64,000 nucleotides of DNA from Methylobacterium oryzae (GTDB lineage Bacteria; Pseudomonadota; Alphaproteobacteria; Rhizobiales; Beijerinckiaceae): contig NZ_CP090349.1 in NCBI RefSeq assembly GCF_021398735.1, forward strand, positions 5,578,001 to 5,642,000, given 5' to 3'. Below, piece after piece: positions 55,104 through 63,289 of the stretch (position 1 is its first letter; every line of letters starts with the position of its first letter). A program made the position numbers and the translations under genes. The notes under the pieces were generated by a model. The model saw nothing but the letters and a program-made list of their open reading frames with translations. It was not told where the DNA came from and made no database searches.

Positions 55104-55673
55104 ATGCGAACCGAGCCAGCCGTCACCCTGCACACCGTCTGCGGCCTGGAGGAACTGGCCGGCCACGGCGCGCGCGGCGTGAGCCACGTCCTGTCGCTGC
55201 TCGATCCCGGCACGCCGGAGCCCGCGGCCTTCACCGCCTACGGCGCCCACGCCCGCACGACCCTCCGGTTCCACGACTGCCTCGGCCCGGGCGACGGTCT
55301 CGTCCCGCCCGAGCCGGAGCACGTCGCGGCGATCCTGGATTTCGGGCGGGCGCTCGACGGGGCCGGCCATCTCCTGGTCCACTGCCATTACGGCCTGTCG
55401 CGCTCCACGGCGGCGCTGCTGACCCTGTTCGCGCAGGCCGAGCCGGACGCGTCCGCCGCCGCCCTGGTGGAGCGGCTCCACGCCCTGCGCGAGCCGGCTT
55501 GGCCGAACGCGCGCATGATCGGCTACGCCGACGCGATGCTCGGGCGGGACGGGGAACTCAGCGCGGCGGTGCGGCGGCTGCACGCCCTGCAATTGCGGGT
55601 CCGCCCGCATCTGGCAGAGCTGCTGCGCGGCCTCGGCCGCGGCGCGGAGGTCGAGGCCGCAGAGACCTTGTGA
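55104..55673 (+). CDS. Dual-specificity/tyrosine phosphatase-like protein
   Basis: The 189-residue protein has the cysteine phosphatase loop VHCHYGLSRST with catalytic Cys94 and Arg100 (C-x5-R), a general-acid aspartate upstream (probably in RFHDCLGPGDG), and the fold's final helices. It fits the small cytosolic DSP-type group found in Rhizobiales. Substrate is unknown. Starts at the ATG at 55104. It is divergent from the TRAP binding protein across about 140 bases. Confidence 0.9.
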   Translation: MRTEPAVTLHTVCGLEELAGHGARGVSHVLSLLDPGTPEPAAFTAYGAHARTTLRFHDCLGPGDGLVPPEPEHVAAILDFGRALDGAGHLLVHCHYGLSRSTAALLTLFAQAEPDASAAALVERLHALREPAWPNARMIGYADAMLGRDGELSAAVRRLHALQLRVRPHLAELLRGLGRGAEVEAAETL

Positions 55674-55697
55674 GGTTGCCTGTGCGGGGTCCGCCCC

Positions 55698-56834
55698 TCA
55701 CTTGCCGGCCGGCGTGAAGCTCCCGTCCTTCCACACGTAGAGCACGTAGCCCTGGGCGGTGACGTCGCCCTTAGCGTCGAAGCCGACGGTGCCGAGCACG
55801 AGATCGAAGCGCTCGGTGTGCAGCGCCTGCGCGATCGGCCTCGGCTCGGTGGAGTGGGCGAAGTTGCCGGCCGCCACCAGCGCCTGCATGGCCGCGTACC
55901 CGTAGATCGTCGAGCCCGTGGGATCGACGCCCTCGGCCTTGAAGGCCTTCACGACGGCCGCGGCGGCGGGCTGCCGGCTCGGGTCGAGGTAGAAGGTCAT
56001 CAGCACGCCGTTGCTGGCCGATCCGGCGATCTTGGCGAAGTCCGGCGTGGCGATGGCCGAGGTACCGAACCATTGCGGCCGGAAGCCCCGGTCCGCCGCG
56101 ATCTTCACGAGGCGGCCCATCTCGGCGGCGTCGCCGCCGTAGTAGACGACCTCGATCCCCGCGCCCTTGAGGCGGTCGACCAGGGCGGCGTCGTCGGCGT
56201 CGCTCGGCGAGAACGACAGGAACAGCGCCTCGTTCACGCCAATGCGGTTGAGGTTGTCCTTGGTGGCGGCGGCGAGGCTGCGCGCCGCCGGCGTCTGGTC
56301 CTGGATCAGCGCGATCTTCCGGTCGCGGAACCGCTCGGCCAGCACGGCGGCGGACAGGCGGGCTTGGTCGTCGTCGCGGCCGCAGACCCGGAAGATGTTC
56401 GGCAGCCCCCGGTCGGTGAGCCGGGCCGCCACCGAGGCCGCGGTGATCATCACTACCCCGTTCTGGGCGTAGATGTCGGAGGCCGCGATGGAGGCGTTGG
56501 AGCAGACATGGCCGACGACGAGACGGACGTTCGACCGGACGAAGTGGTTGGCCACCGCCATGGCGGTGTTCGAGTCGCAGGCATCGTCCTGCACGTCGAG
56601 GGTCACGGGCTGGCCGTCGAGGCCACCCATGGCGTTGGCGTCCCGGGCGGCGGCCTCGACGCCGCGCAGGACCTGCTCGCCGACCGCCACGTAGGGACCA
56701 GACCGCGGAACCGCGACGCCGACCACCACGTCGGCCACCGCTTGGGTGGCCGGCAGGAGCGCGAGACACAGGCTCAGGGCGATCAGTGCGGGCCGGAGCG
56801 GCCCGTGGGCGGGGACGAAACGTCCGATCTTCAT
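55698..56834 (-). CDS. Branched-chain amino acid ABC transporter substrate-binding protein
   Basis: The 378-residue periplasmic protein has a signal peptide (ALIALSLCLALLPATQAVAD) and the LivJ fold: VVVGVAVPRSGPYVAVGEQV, GGLDGQPVTLDVQDDACDSN, VVGHVCSNASIAASDIYAQN, and TFYLDPSRQP. C90s cysteine pair (DDAC and HVC) may form the family disulfide. The permease and ATPase genes are not nearby, so it is an orphan binding protein. The ligand could be branched-chain amino acids or amides. Start at ATG 56834. Confidence 0.92.
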   Translation of the reverse strand: MKIGRFVPAHGPLRPALIALSLCLALLPATQAVADVVVGVAVPRSGPYVAVGEQVLRGVEAAARDANAMGGLDGQPVTLDVQDDACDSNTAMAVANHFVRSNVRLVVGHVCSNASIAASDIYAQNGVVMITAASVAARLTDRGLPNIFRVCGRDDDQARLSAAVLAERFRDRKIALIQDQTPAARSLAAATKDNLNRIGVNEALFLSFSPSDADDAALVDRLKGAGIEVVYYGGDAAEMGRLVKIAADRGFRPQWFGTSAIATPDFAKIAGSASNGVLMTFYLDPSRQPAAAAVVKAFKAEGVDPTGSTIYGYAAMQALVAAGNFAHSTEPRPIAQALHTERFDLVLGTVGFDAKGDVTAQGYVLYVWKDGSFTPAGK

Positions 56835-56984
56835 CGGGCTCTTCTGGGCATCCTTGCGCGACACGTCGGCGCGACGGCGGATGCGGCTCCATAGCCTCGA
56901 TCCCGCCCCGCACCCAGTGCCCATACGCGAGGACGCGGCGAAACGCGATTTTTTTCCGCGGCGGTCCTGTCGACGACCCGGTCC

Positions 56985-58169
56985 CTACTTGGCGTAGGCG
57001 TAGGCCGTCGCGGCGGAGGCGACCGGTCCGGTGACGCCGTTGAAGGCGGTGAGGACCTTCTGGACCTCGGTGAAGGGCGCGTTCGACACGTAGATCAGGT
57101 CGCGGTTGCGCATCCGGAACGCCTGGGACACGAACAGGCTGTTGGGGTCGCGCATGTCGATCCGGTAGACCACCGGCACCAGAGGCGTGCCCAGAAGCTT
57201 CGAGCCGGGGCTGAGCCGGCGCACGACGCTGGCCGGCTCGAACCGGAAGATGAACGTCCCGGCCGGGTCGGCGGCGAAGTCCGACAGGCCGCGCGCCTTG
57301 GCCAGCGCCTGCGCCAGCGTGATGCCGTCGGCCTGGAACGGCAGCTCGGTGCTGTTGCCCAGCGCGCCCACCGCGATGAAGGTCTGCGGGTCGCGCACCA
57401 GCGTCAGCACGTCGTTGGGCCGCAGGTAGATGTTCTCACGCGGGTTCGACACCACCGTGGTCAGCGGCACGGTCGCGGTCACCGGACCGCGCGAGAGCCG
57501 CACGAAGGTCTCGTTGACCGGCGCGCGGTTGCCGCCGGCGGCGGCGATGACGTCGAGGATGCGGTCGCCGTGGCCCGAGAGCGGCAGGCGGGCGCCGGCG
57601 GCGCCCTCGCCGGTGACGGTGACGGCCTGGGAGATCGGGCGGGTGACCGAGACCAGCACCTGGGGCTGGATGGCCTTGCCGGCGAGCTCGTTCTCGATGA
57701 GCGCCTGCACGTCCTGGGTGCGGCGGCCGGCGACCTTGATGCGGCCGGCATAGGGCACCGAGATGGCGCCGTCGCGCCCGACGGGCTGCTCGGGGATGAG
57801 GGCGGACTTGGATCCGGCGGAGAAGCGGTCGGCGACGAGGGGTCCGGAGAACAGGCCGCCGGATCCGGCTTCCCAGACGGAGACCGAGACCATGTCGCCG
57901 ATGCCGATGACCGGCTCGGAGGAGGGGCGATGGTCGCCGAAGGAGGCGAGCAGGCTGTCGAGGGGGCGGCCGCGCAGGGCCTCGACCACGGAGGGCGTGA
58001 CGTCGATGATCTCGTAGCGGGCAAGGATCCCGCCGTCGGCCGTGGCGACCTCGGCCCCGGCCTGGATCGCGCTCGCCGTCGGACCCGCCGCGGGCAGGTA
58101 CGTGCAGCCCGACATCGCCGTGACGGCGAGCAGGACGAGGGGAAGTTTGCGCATCCAGATGTTGCCCAT
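56985..58169 (-). CDS. Wza-like polysaccharide export lipoprotein
   Basis: The 394-residue protein starts with a lipoprotein signal (LVLLAVTAMSGC, lipid-accepting Cys22). It contains the Poly_export domain (VIGIGDMVSVSVWEAGSGG, VGRDGAISVPYAGRIKVAGR) and SLBB repeats (ILDVIAAAGGNRAPVNETFV, GITLAQALAKARGLSDFA). This is the outer-membrane channel partner of a capsule/exopolysaccharide export system. The inner-membrane copolymerase (Wzc) and glycosyltransferases are absent here, so it is an orphan. An ATG at 58154 (MRKLPL) is an alternative start. Confidence 0.92.
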   Translation of the reverse strand: MGNIWMRKLPLVLLAVTAMSGCTYLPAAGPTASAIQAGAEVATADGGILARYEIIDVTPSVVEALRGRPLDSLLASFGDHRPSSEPVIGIGDMVSVSVWEAGSGGLFSGPLVADRFSAGSKSALIPEQPVGRDGAISVPYAGRIKVAGRRTQDVQALIENELAGKAIQPQVLVSVTRPISQAVTVTGEGAAGARLPLSGHGDRILDVIAAAGGNRAPVNETFVRLSRGPVTATVPLTTVVSNPRENIYLRPNDVLTLVRDPQTFIAVGALGNSTELPFQADGITLAQALAKARGLSDFAADPAGTFIFRFEPASVVRRLSPGSKLLGTPLVPVVYRIDMRDPNSLFVSQAFRMRNRDLIYVSNAPFTEVQKVLTAFNGVTGPVASAATAYAYAK

Positions 58170-58415
58170 CGGTATTGCCGAGCCCGTGCCTAGCCCATAG
58201 CGGCCCAGGTGTCCGTAGCGGGTGAGCCACACTCCGCCCGCCACGACCGAGACTGCTAAGTCATCCTCGTTAAGCACAGCTTTTTCGGGGCACAGGGACG
58301 ACGAATGCCGGGCGCAGCGCGCGCTGCTGAAATATCGGGACACAAATCCGAGCGCTGTCGACGGTAACGAGTCGGCCCATCGACTCCAGGGCCGCACGGC
58401 CCCGGCGCGATCCGC

Positions 58416-58664
58416 TCACTGACCCTGTGTCACCGCCGCGGTGATGTCGCCGTAGACGGCGCTGACGCGGGACACGTAGTAGCGGATGCTGCCGACCGCG
58501 ACGAGGAAGATCAGGCCCCCGAGCAGGGCATACTCGGTCGCGGTGGATCCGCGGACGTCGCGGGCGAAGCGCGCGGTCGCGACAGGGATCCGATCCGTCA
58601 GGGCGGCCGCCGCCCGGGATCGCACCGCGCGCCGCCCCGCCCCGTCGCCGCCCGGCTCATCCAT
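58416..58664 (-). CDS. Flp/Fap-type pilin
   Basis: The 82-residue product has the class IVb pilin signature: basic lead, then RFARDVRGSTATEYALLGGL with the conserved Glu-Tyr, and a hydrophobic helix (IFLVAVGSIRYYV). It ends SAVYGDITAAVTQGQ. These proteins form thin Flp pili with the tad/cpa machinery, which is not in the window. The long basic lead before the signature is unusual. Alternative starts exist upstream. Confidence 0.78.
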   Translation of the reverse strand: MDEPGGDGAGRRAVRSRAAAALTDRIPVATARFARDVRGSTATEYALLGGLIFLVAVGSIRYYVSRVSAVYGDITAAVTQGQ

Positions 58665-58811
58665 GGTCGAACGCGCCTTCCCGTCCCGCCGTCCGCGTGG
58701 CCTCACGCGCTCGGAAGGCTGTTACCGGCCCGCGCTTGCCGCCGGCTTAACGAAGTGTCCGAAACAGGGCATCGGGCTGATTCCGGGCGGGATATGCACC
58801 GCCCCGCGCGG

Positions 58812-58838
58812 CGGGCGCGCCCGGCGAGGGCGCGCCCG
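58812..58838 (-). terminator. Perfect hairpin after the DUF3072 gene
   Basis: CGGGCGCGCCC (58812-58822) and GGGCGCGCCCG (58828-58838) form an 11-bp stem around 5 bases. On the minus strand it begins 7 bases after the stop at 58846. It has no T-tract. Confidence 0.6.
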
Positions 58839-58845
58839 CGACGGC

Positions 58846-59151
58846 TCAGGCGTGGCCGGCCTTGTGGCGCAGGTCGTCGATCCGCTTGGAGGCCTCGGCC
58901 TTGTCGAGGTCGGGATCGAACGCCTTCGGCTCCTTCGCCTCCTCGGAGAGCGTCTTCAGGTAGGAGGCCTGCGCGCCGGTCATCGGCTCGCCGCCGGTGG
59001 TCCACTGGTCCGGATCCTTGATCTGGTTCGACACGTCCTTCGGGTCGGTCTTGGGGTTCTCCGGCGCGTTCTGGCGCGCATCCTGGCGCCCTCCAGAATC
59101 CCGATCGGCCTTCGACGTCGCCTTCGCGGTGGTGGTAGCCATGCGACTCAT
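58846..59151 (-). CDS. DUF3072 domain protein
   Basis: The 101-residue protein has an N-terminal charged, probably disordered part (TKADRDSGGRQDAR) and the DUF3072 core: DPDQWTTGGEPMTGAQASYL, KTLSEEAKEP, DLDKAEASKRIDDLRHKAG. The role is unknown; the core resembles small stress-associated proteins in this order. A full-consensus EcfG promoter lies 31-56 bases upstream, which makes general-stress control likely. An ATG at 59142 is an alternative start. Confidence 0.92.
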   Translation of the reverse strand: MSRMATTTAKATSKADRDSGGRQDARQNAPENPKTDPKDVSNQIKDPDQWTTGGEPMTGAQASYLKTLSEEAKEPKAFDPDLDKAEASKRIDDLRHKAGHA

Positions 59152-59181
59152 GTTCCCTAAATGTTCGCGTTCTGGGTCGTC

Positions 59182-59207
59182 AACGCGGCCCGCGGCGCGA
59201 CGGTTCC
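59182..59207 (-). promoter_or_regulatory. EcfG (general stress) promoter of DUF3072
   Basis: On the minus strand GGAAC (59207-59203) and CGTT (59185-59182) are separated by exactly 17 bases, the full EcfG consensus. It points at the DUF3072 gene, whose start is about 30 bases downstream. Confidence 0.78.
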
Positions 59208-59315
59208 TGCCACACGGCGGCAACGTCGGGCGCGGCGATCTTCCCTTCCGCGCGCGCGCTCCGCATGATCGTGACGCGCGGCGCCCCGGCGCGCCTCGGA
59301 GCCACGGTGGTCCGG

Positions 59316-59882
59316 ATGACGTCCCAATCAGACCCGCCATTCGATGCCGGGACGGCCGCTCAGGTGCTCGTGGTCATGGGCGTCTCGGGGTCCGGGAAGA
59401 GCACCGTGGCGGCGCTGATCGCCGAGAAGCTCGGCTGGATCTTCGTGGACGGCGACAGCTTCCACGCGCCGGAGCACGTGGCGAAGATGCACGCGGGCCA
59501 CGCCCTCGACGACGCGGACCGCGCGCCGTGGCTCGCCCGGATCGCGACCTGGATCCAGCAGCGCCTCGACGCCGGCGAGTCCGGCGTGGTGGTCTGCTCG
59601 GCGCTCCGGCGCGCGTACCGGGACGTCCTCACCCGGGGCAGCCGGCGGGTCCGCATCGTCTACCTCGACGGCGACAAGGCCCTGATCGCGCGGCGCCTCG
59701 CGGAGCGCCAGGGTCACTTCATGTCGCCGCATCTCCTGGACAGCCAGTTCGCCACCCTCGAGGTCCCGGGCCCCGACGAGCACCCGATCACCGTCGGGAT
59801 CCTCGAGCCGCCCGAGGCGATTGCCGACCGGGTCGTGGCGGAACTCGCCACCGCTGCGCGCCGGGATCCGGGTGGGGAGTGA
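59316..59882 (+). CDS. gntK: Gluconokinase
   Basis: Gluconokinase makes 6-phosphogluconate from gluconate and ATP. The 188-residue protein has the P-loop MGVSGSGKSTVA (21-32), GWIFVDGDSFHAPEHVAKM (gluconate-binding region), LDDADRAPWLARIATWI, VVCSALRRAYRDVL, and GHFMSPHLLDSQFATLE. It is typical in length for the GntK/GntV family. The start at 59316 is preferred over an upstream ATG. A HAD phosphatase follows 4 bases after the stop, so they are probably co-transcribed. Confidence 0.95.
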   Translation: MTSQSDPPFDAGTAAQVLVVMGVSGSGKSTVAALIAEKLGWIFVDGDSFHAPEHVAKMHAGHALDDADRAPWLARIATWIQQRLDAGESGVVVCSALRRAYRDVLTRGSRRVRIVYLDGDKALIARRLAERQGHFMSPHLLDSQFATLEVPGPDEHPITVGILEPPEAIADRVVAELATAARRDPGGE

Positions 59883-59886
59883 CGCG

Positions 59887-60708
59887 ATGACAGCAGGTAC
59901 CGGCAAGGCCGCGGGGATCGCCCTGGTGATCTCGGACGTCGACGGCACCCTGGTCACCGGGGACAAGCGCCTGACGGCGGCGACGGTGGCGGCCGTGCGT
60001 GGCCTGCGCGCGGCCGGGATCGGCTTCAGCATCGCCTCGGCGCGGCCGCCGATCGGACTGCGGAGCCTCGTGGCGGAGCTCGGCCTCGACCTGCCGATGG
60101 GGGCCTTCAACGGCGCGAGCGTCGTCCGGCCGGACCTGTCGATCATCGAGGAGCGGACCATCCCGGAGCCGGCGGCCCGGGCGGCCCTCGACCGGCTCCT
60201 GGCCGAGGGGCTGGACGTCTGGGTCTTCGCCGACGGCGCGTGGTGCCTGCGCGACCCGGACGGTCCCTACACCGACCTGGAGCGCCGCACGATCGACGCG
60301 GAGCCCCGGGTCGTGCCGGATCTCGGAACGCTCATGGGTACGGCCGCCAAGATCGTCGGCGTCAGCCGCGACCACGCCCATCTCGCGGCCTGCGAGACGC
60401 GAATCGCGGCGGCGCTGGCCGGCCGGGCCACCGTCCACCGCTCGCAGAAGTACTATCTCGACGTGACCCCGCCCGATCTCGACAAGGGTCGCTTCGTCGC
60501 CTGGATGAGCGCGCATCTCGCTATCCCGCGCGAGCGGATCGCCACGTTCGGCGATGCCGGGAACGATCGCCCGATGTTCGCACAGAGCGGCTACTCCGTG
60601 GCGATGGGCAATGCCGAGGCGAGCGTCCAGGCGGCCGCCAGCGCGGTCACGGACAGCAACGACGCCGACGGGTTCGCCCGCGCGGTCGAGCGCTTCATCC
60701 TTCCCTGA
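59887..60708 (+). CDS. HAD superfamily hydrolase, Cof type
   Basis: The 273-residue protein is a Cof-like IIB HAD phosphatase. Motif I reads VISDVDGTLVTGDKRL (nucleophile and acid aspartates), motif II SIASARPP, the cap contains MGAFNGASVV, motif III has the conserved lysine DKGRFVAW, and motif IV FGDAGNDRPMF. The substrate is a phosphorylated metabolite, unknown here. It starts 4 bases after gluconokinase, which hints at sugar-phosphate housekeeping in the same pathway. Confidence 0.95.
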   Translation: MTAGTGKAAGIALVISDVDGTLVTGDKRLTAATVAAVRGLRAAGIGFSIASARPPIGLRSLVAELGLDLPMGAFNGASVVRPDLSIIEERTIPEPAARAALDRLLAEGLDVWVFADGAWCLRDPDGPYTDLERRTIDAEPRVVPDLGTLMGTAAKIVGVSRDHAHLAACETRIAAALAGRATVHRSQKYYLDVTPPDLDKGRFVAWMSAHLAIPRERIATFGDAGNDRPMFAQSGYSVAMGNAEASVQAAASAVTDSNDADGFARAVERFILP

Positions 60709-60876
60709 CCGGCTCCCCAGACCGGCCGACCGCGTCCGCGCGCCGCCCTGTGGCGCGCGGATCACAAGCACGCCCGTCGCCCCGGCCGCCCACAGGCTGC
60801 CGAACGGGGGCCGCTTTCCGGCCTCATTTCCCCGTGACCTAGCTTGACTACAGAACAAGCAGCACCGGGTCTCGGA

Positions 60877-61839
60877 ATGCATCGCCTCATCCTGGCCGCC
60901 GTCCTCGCGGTCGCGCCCGCAGCCGCCTTCGGGCAGGGCGCGCGCGACAATATCGACGCGTTGATCGAGCAGCAGGCGAAGGCGAACGGCGTTCCGGCGA
61001 GCTTCGTGCACGCCGTGGTCAAGCGCGAGAGCAACTACAATCCGCGGGCGAAGGGCGGCAGCGCCCTGGGTCTCATGCAGATCAAGCACGCGACCGCGCG
61101 CGGCATGGGCTACACCGGCGACGCCGCCGGCCTGTACGATCCGGAGACCAACCTGCGCTACGGCGTGGCCTATCTGGCGGGCGCCTACCGCACGGCCAAG
61201 GGCAACGTCGCCCAGGCCTACCAGTACTACAACCGCGGCTACTACTACGCCGCCAAGCGCCAGGGCATCTCCACCGAGGTCGCCTCGGTGGTCGCCCCCG
61301 TGGCGGCGTCGGCCAGCGCCCTCGCGAGCCTGTTCGGCGGCGGCGTCGCCGACTCCAAACCCAACCCCGCGGCCGCCCTGGCCTACGCGCCGACGGCCGC
61401 CGCCGTGGCGGAGGTTCCGACCGAGACCGTCGAGGTGCCGCTGCCGCCGCGCCGGCCCGCCGCCCTGGCCGGCGCCGCGGTCGAACTCGCCAGCCTGTCC
61501 ATCGACCCGGCCGCGGGCGCGACCCCGGCCGCCCCGCAGGCCGCCTCGGTTCCCGCCGTAGAGGTGCCGCTGCCGCCGCGCCGACCCACCGCCCTCGGGA
61601 GCGCGGAGGCCTCGCCGGCGCAGATGGCGGAACTCCGGCTCTCGCCGCAGCCCGCGGCGGCCGCCACCCCGATGACCCCCGCGGCCGCTTCGGCACCGGC
61701 CACCGAGGCGGCGGTCGAGGCGGTCGAGGTGCCGCTGCCGCCGCGCCGTCCGTCGCTCCAGATGCTCGCCGCCGCGACGCCGCGGCGCGCTCCGGCCGCC
61801 GCGCCGGTGCGCGAGGCCACGGCCCTGCCGGTCGAGTAG
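60877..61839 (+). CDS. Lytic transglycosylase with three proline-rich repeats
   Basis: The 320-residue protein has a signal peptide (ILAAVLAVAPAAAFGQ) and an SLT domain: catalytic Glu51 in VVKRESNYNP, GSALGLMQIKHATARGMGYT, and YGVAYLAGAYRTAKGNVAQAY. The C-terminal 190 residues are Ala/Pro-rich and hold three exact copies of VEVPLPPRRP (185-194, 228-237, 283-292), spaced about 45-55 residues apart. The tail may span the wall or bind a partner. The ATG at 60877 is chosen to give a normal signal peptide. Confidence 0.9.
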   Translation: MHRLILAAVLAVAPAAAFGQGARDNIDALIEQQAKANGVPASFVHAVVKRESNYNPRAKGGSALGLMQIKHATARGMGYTGDAAGLYDPETNLRYGVAYLAGAYRTAKGNVAQAYQYYNRGYYYAAKRQGISTEVASVVAPVAASASALASLFGGGVADSKPNPAAALAYAPTAAAVAEVPTETVEVPLPPRRPAALAGAAVELASLSIDPAAGATPAAPQAASVPAVEVPLPPRRPTALGSAEASPAQMAELRLSPQPAAAATPMTPAAASAPATEAAVEAVEVPLPPRRPSLQMLAAATPRRAPAAAPVREATALPVE

Positions 61840-62182
61840 CGCGCCCTCTCCGGCGCGGGCGCAGACCGCCGATCGCCCGCCCGGCCGGGCCTTCTGCCCA
61901 CACAAGGATCATGCCCAAGGCTTGACCATCGGGTCGATCCGCAACACATAGGCGCCACGCCAGCAACGTGGTTGGATCGTTACGGTACGGACCGGCGCCG
62001 CGAGACAGCGGCCGTACGCGGGTGGCGCACGACGGATCTCAGGGCAGGAAACGCCGGTCTACACGCGCACGTTCTCAGGCAGCTTCCTGTCTGGCGGAAC
62101 GCCAAAGCGCGATGGATCTCGAAGCGGCAGGCATGCAGGGCACGGACTCTGCTTTCGAGCTGGCAGGAAAGCGGACGGCGCC
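61840..62182. other. Intergenic region before the BoxR-like regulator
   Basis: About 343 bases without a supportable gene. It holds a candidate promoter at 61922-61950 and, further on, GTACGG-like short repeats (61982-62022) that could be operator material for the HTH protein it precedes. The rest is GC-rich spacer. Confidence 0.45.
61922..61950 (+). promoter_or_regulatory. Candidate sigma-70 type promoter
   Basis: TTGACC (61922-61927) and CACATA (61945-61950) are 17 bases apart on the plus strand. They lie about 230 bases before the regulator at 62183. The -10 box is imperfect. Confidence 0.5.
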
Positions 62183-63064
62183 ATGACCGGCGTGGAACAG
62201 GAATCTCTCTTTCTCACGGACCTCGGGCGACGCGTCAGGCACGCGCGCACCGTGCGCGGGCTGTCGCGCAAGGTTCTGTCGCAGACCTCGGGCCTGTCCG
62301 AGCGCTACATCGCGCAGCTAGAGGGCGGCCAGGGCAACGTCTCGATCATCCTGCTGCGGCGGGTGGCGAACGCCATGGGTGTGCGGCTGGACGACCTGAT
62401 CACCGGCAACGACGCGCTGCCCGACTGGCCCGTGGTGCGCGACCTCCTCGCCCAGGCGAGCCCGGCCCAGATCGTCGCCGCCAAGGAGGCCCTGTCCGGC
62501 GGCAGCCGGCCCGAATCGAGCAACCGGCCGCGCGTGGCGCTGACCGGACTGCGCGGCGCCGGCAAGTCGACCCTCGGCAAGCTCGCGGCCGAGCGCCTCG
62601 GCTGGACCTTCGTGGAGCTCAACGCCGAGATCGAGCGGGAGAACGCCCTCTCGGTCCAGGAGATCTTCGCGATCTACGGCCAGGAAGGCTACCGCCGGCT
62701 CGAGCAGGCGGCCTTGCGGCGCCTGACCGAGCATCCCGGGCCGCTGATCCTCGCGACGAGCGGCGGCATCGTCGCGGAACCGCTGACCTACGATCTGCTC
62801 CTCCAGGCGTTCTACACCATCTGGCTGCGCGCCCGGCCGGAGGAGCATATGAGCCGCGTCCGCGAGCAGGGACACCTCGCCACGACGGGCGACCACGCCT
62901 CCGCGATGCAGGAGCTGCGCGCCGTGCTGGCGAGCCGCGAGCCGCTCTACGCCCGGGCCCCGGCGACGGTGGACACCTCCAACATCCCTGTCCAGACGAT
63001 GCTGGACCGCCTGACGGCGGCGATCGAGGCGCGGTTCGGGCAGGGCGTGCCGCTGGCGGACTGA
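62183..63064 (+). CDS. BoxR/BzdR-type regulator: HTH fused to a shikimate-kinase-like domain
   Basis: The 293-residue protein joins an XRE-type helix-turn-helix (about 12-72, LGRRVRHARTVRGLSRKVLS, SGLSERYIAQLEGGQGNVSI) to a shikimate-kinase-like domain (about 115-290) with P-loop TGLRGAGKSTLGKLA and GGIV. The substrate aspartates of true shikimate kinase are missing: FVELNAEIE stands where FxDxDxxIE is expected. This is the layout of benzoyl-CoA-sensing BzdR/BoxR regulators. No box or bzd catabolic genes lie in the window. The ligand may still be an aromatic CoA thioester, but that is inference. Confidence 0.9.
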   Translation: MTGVEQESLFLTDLGRRVRHARTVRGLSRKVLSQTSGLSERYIAQLEGGQGNVSIILLRRVANAMGVRLDDLITGNDALPDWPVVRDLLAQASPAQIVAAKEALSGGSRPESSNRPRVALTGLRGAGKSTLGKLAAERLGWTFVELNAEIERENALSVQEIFAIYGQEGYRRLEQAALRRLTEHPGPLILATSGGIVAEPLTYDLLLQAFYTIWLRARPEEHMSRVREQGHLATTGDHASAMQELRAVLASREPLYARAPATVDTSNIPVQTMLDRLTAAIEARFGQGVPLAD

Positions 63065-63289
63065 CCCGCCCGCGTTCGCTGACAGCCATGCGACCGATGC
63101 GACCCCTGGGCCGCGCCGGCCCTTGATCGCCGCGGTGCAGCGCACCACGCTAGGGCAGTACCCGCGGTCCGTCGCCGCCGCTGCCGTCTCTCCGGGCGGG
63201 ACAACCACCCCGCCGAGCGGGCGCTGGACCGGCCCCGCCCCACGCGCGACCGGCAGACCCTGCGAAGTCCCGGACATGAGCATCCGACT

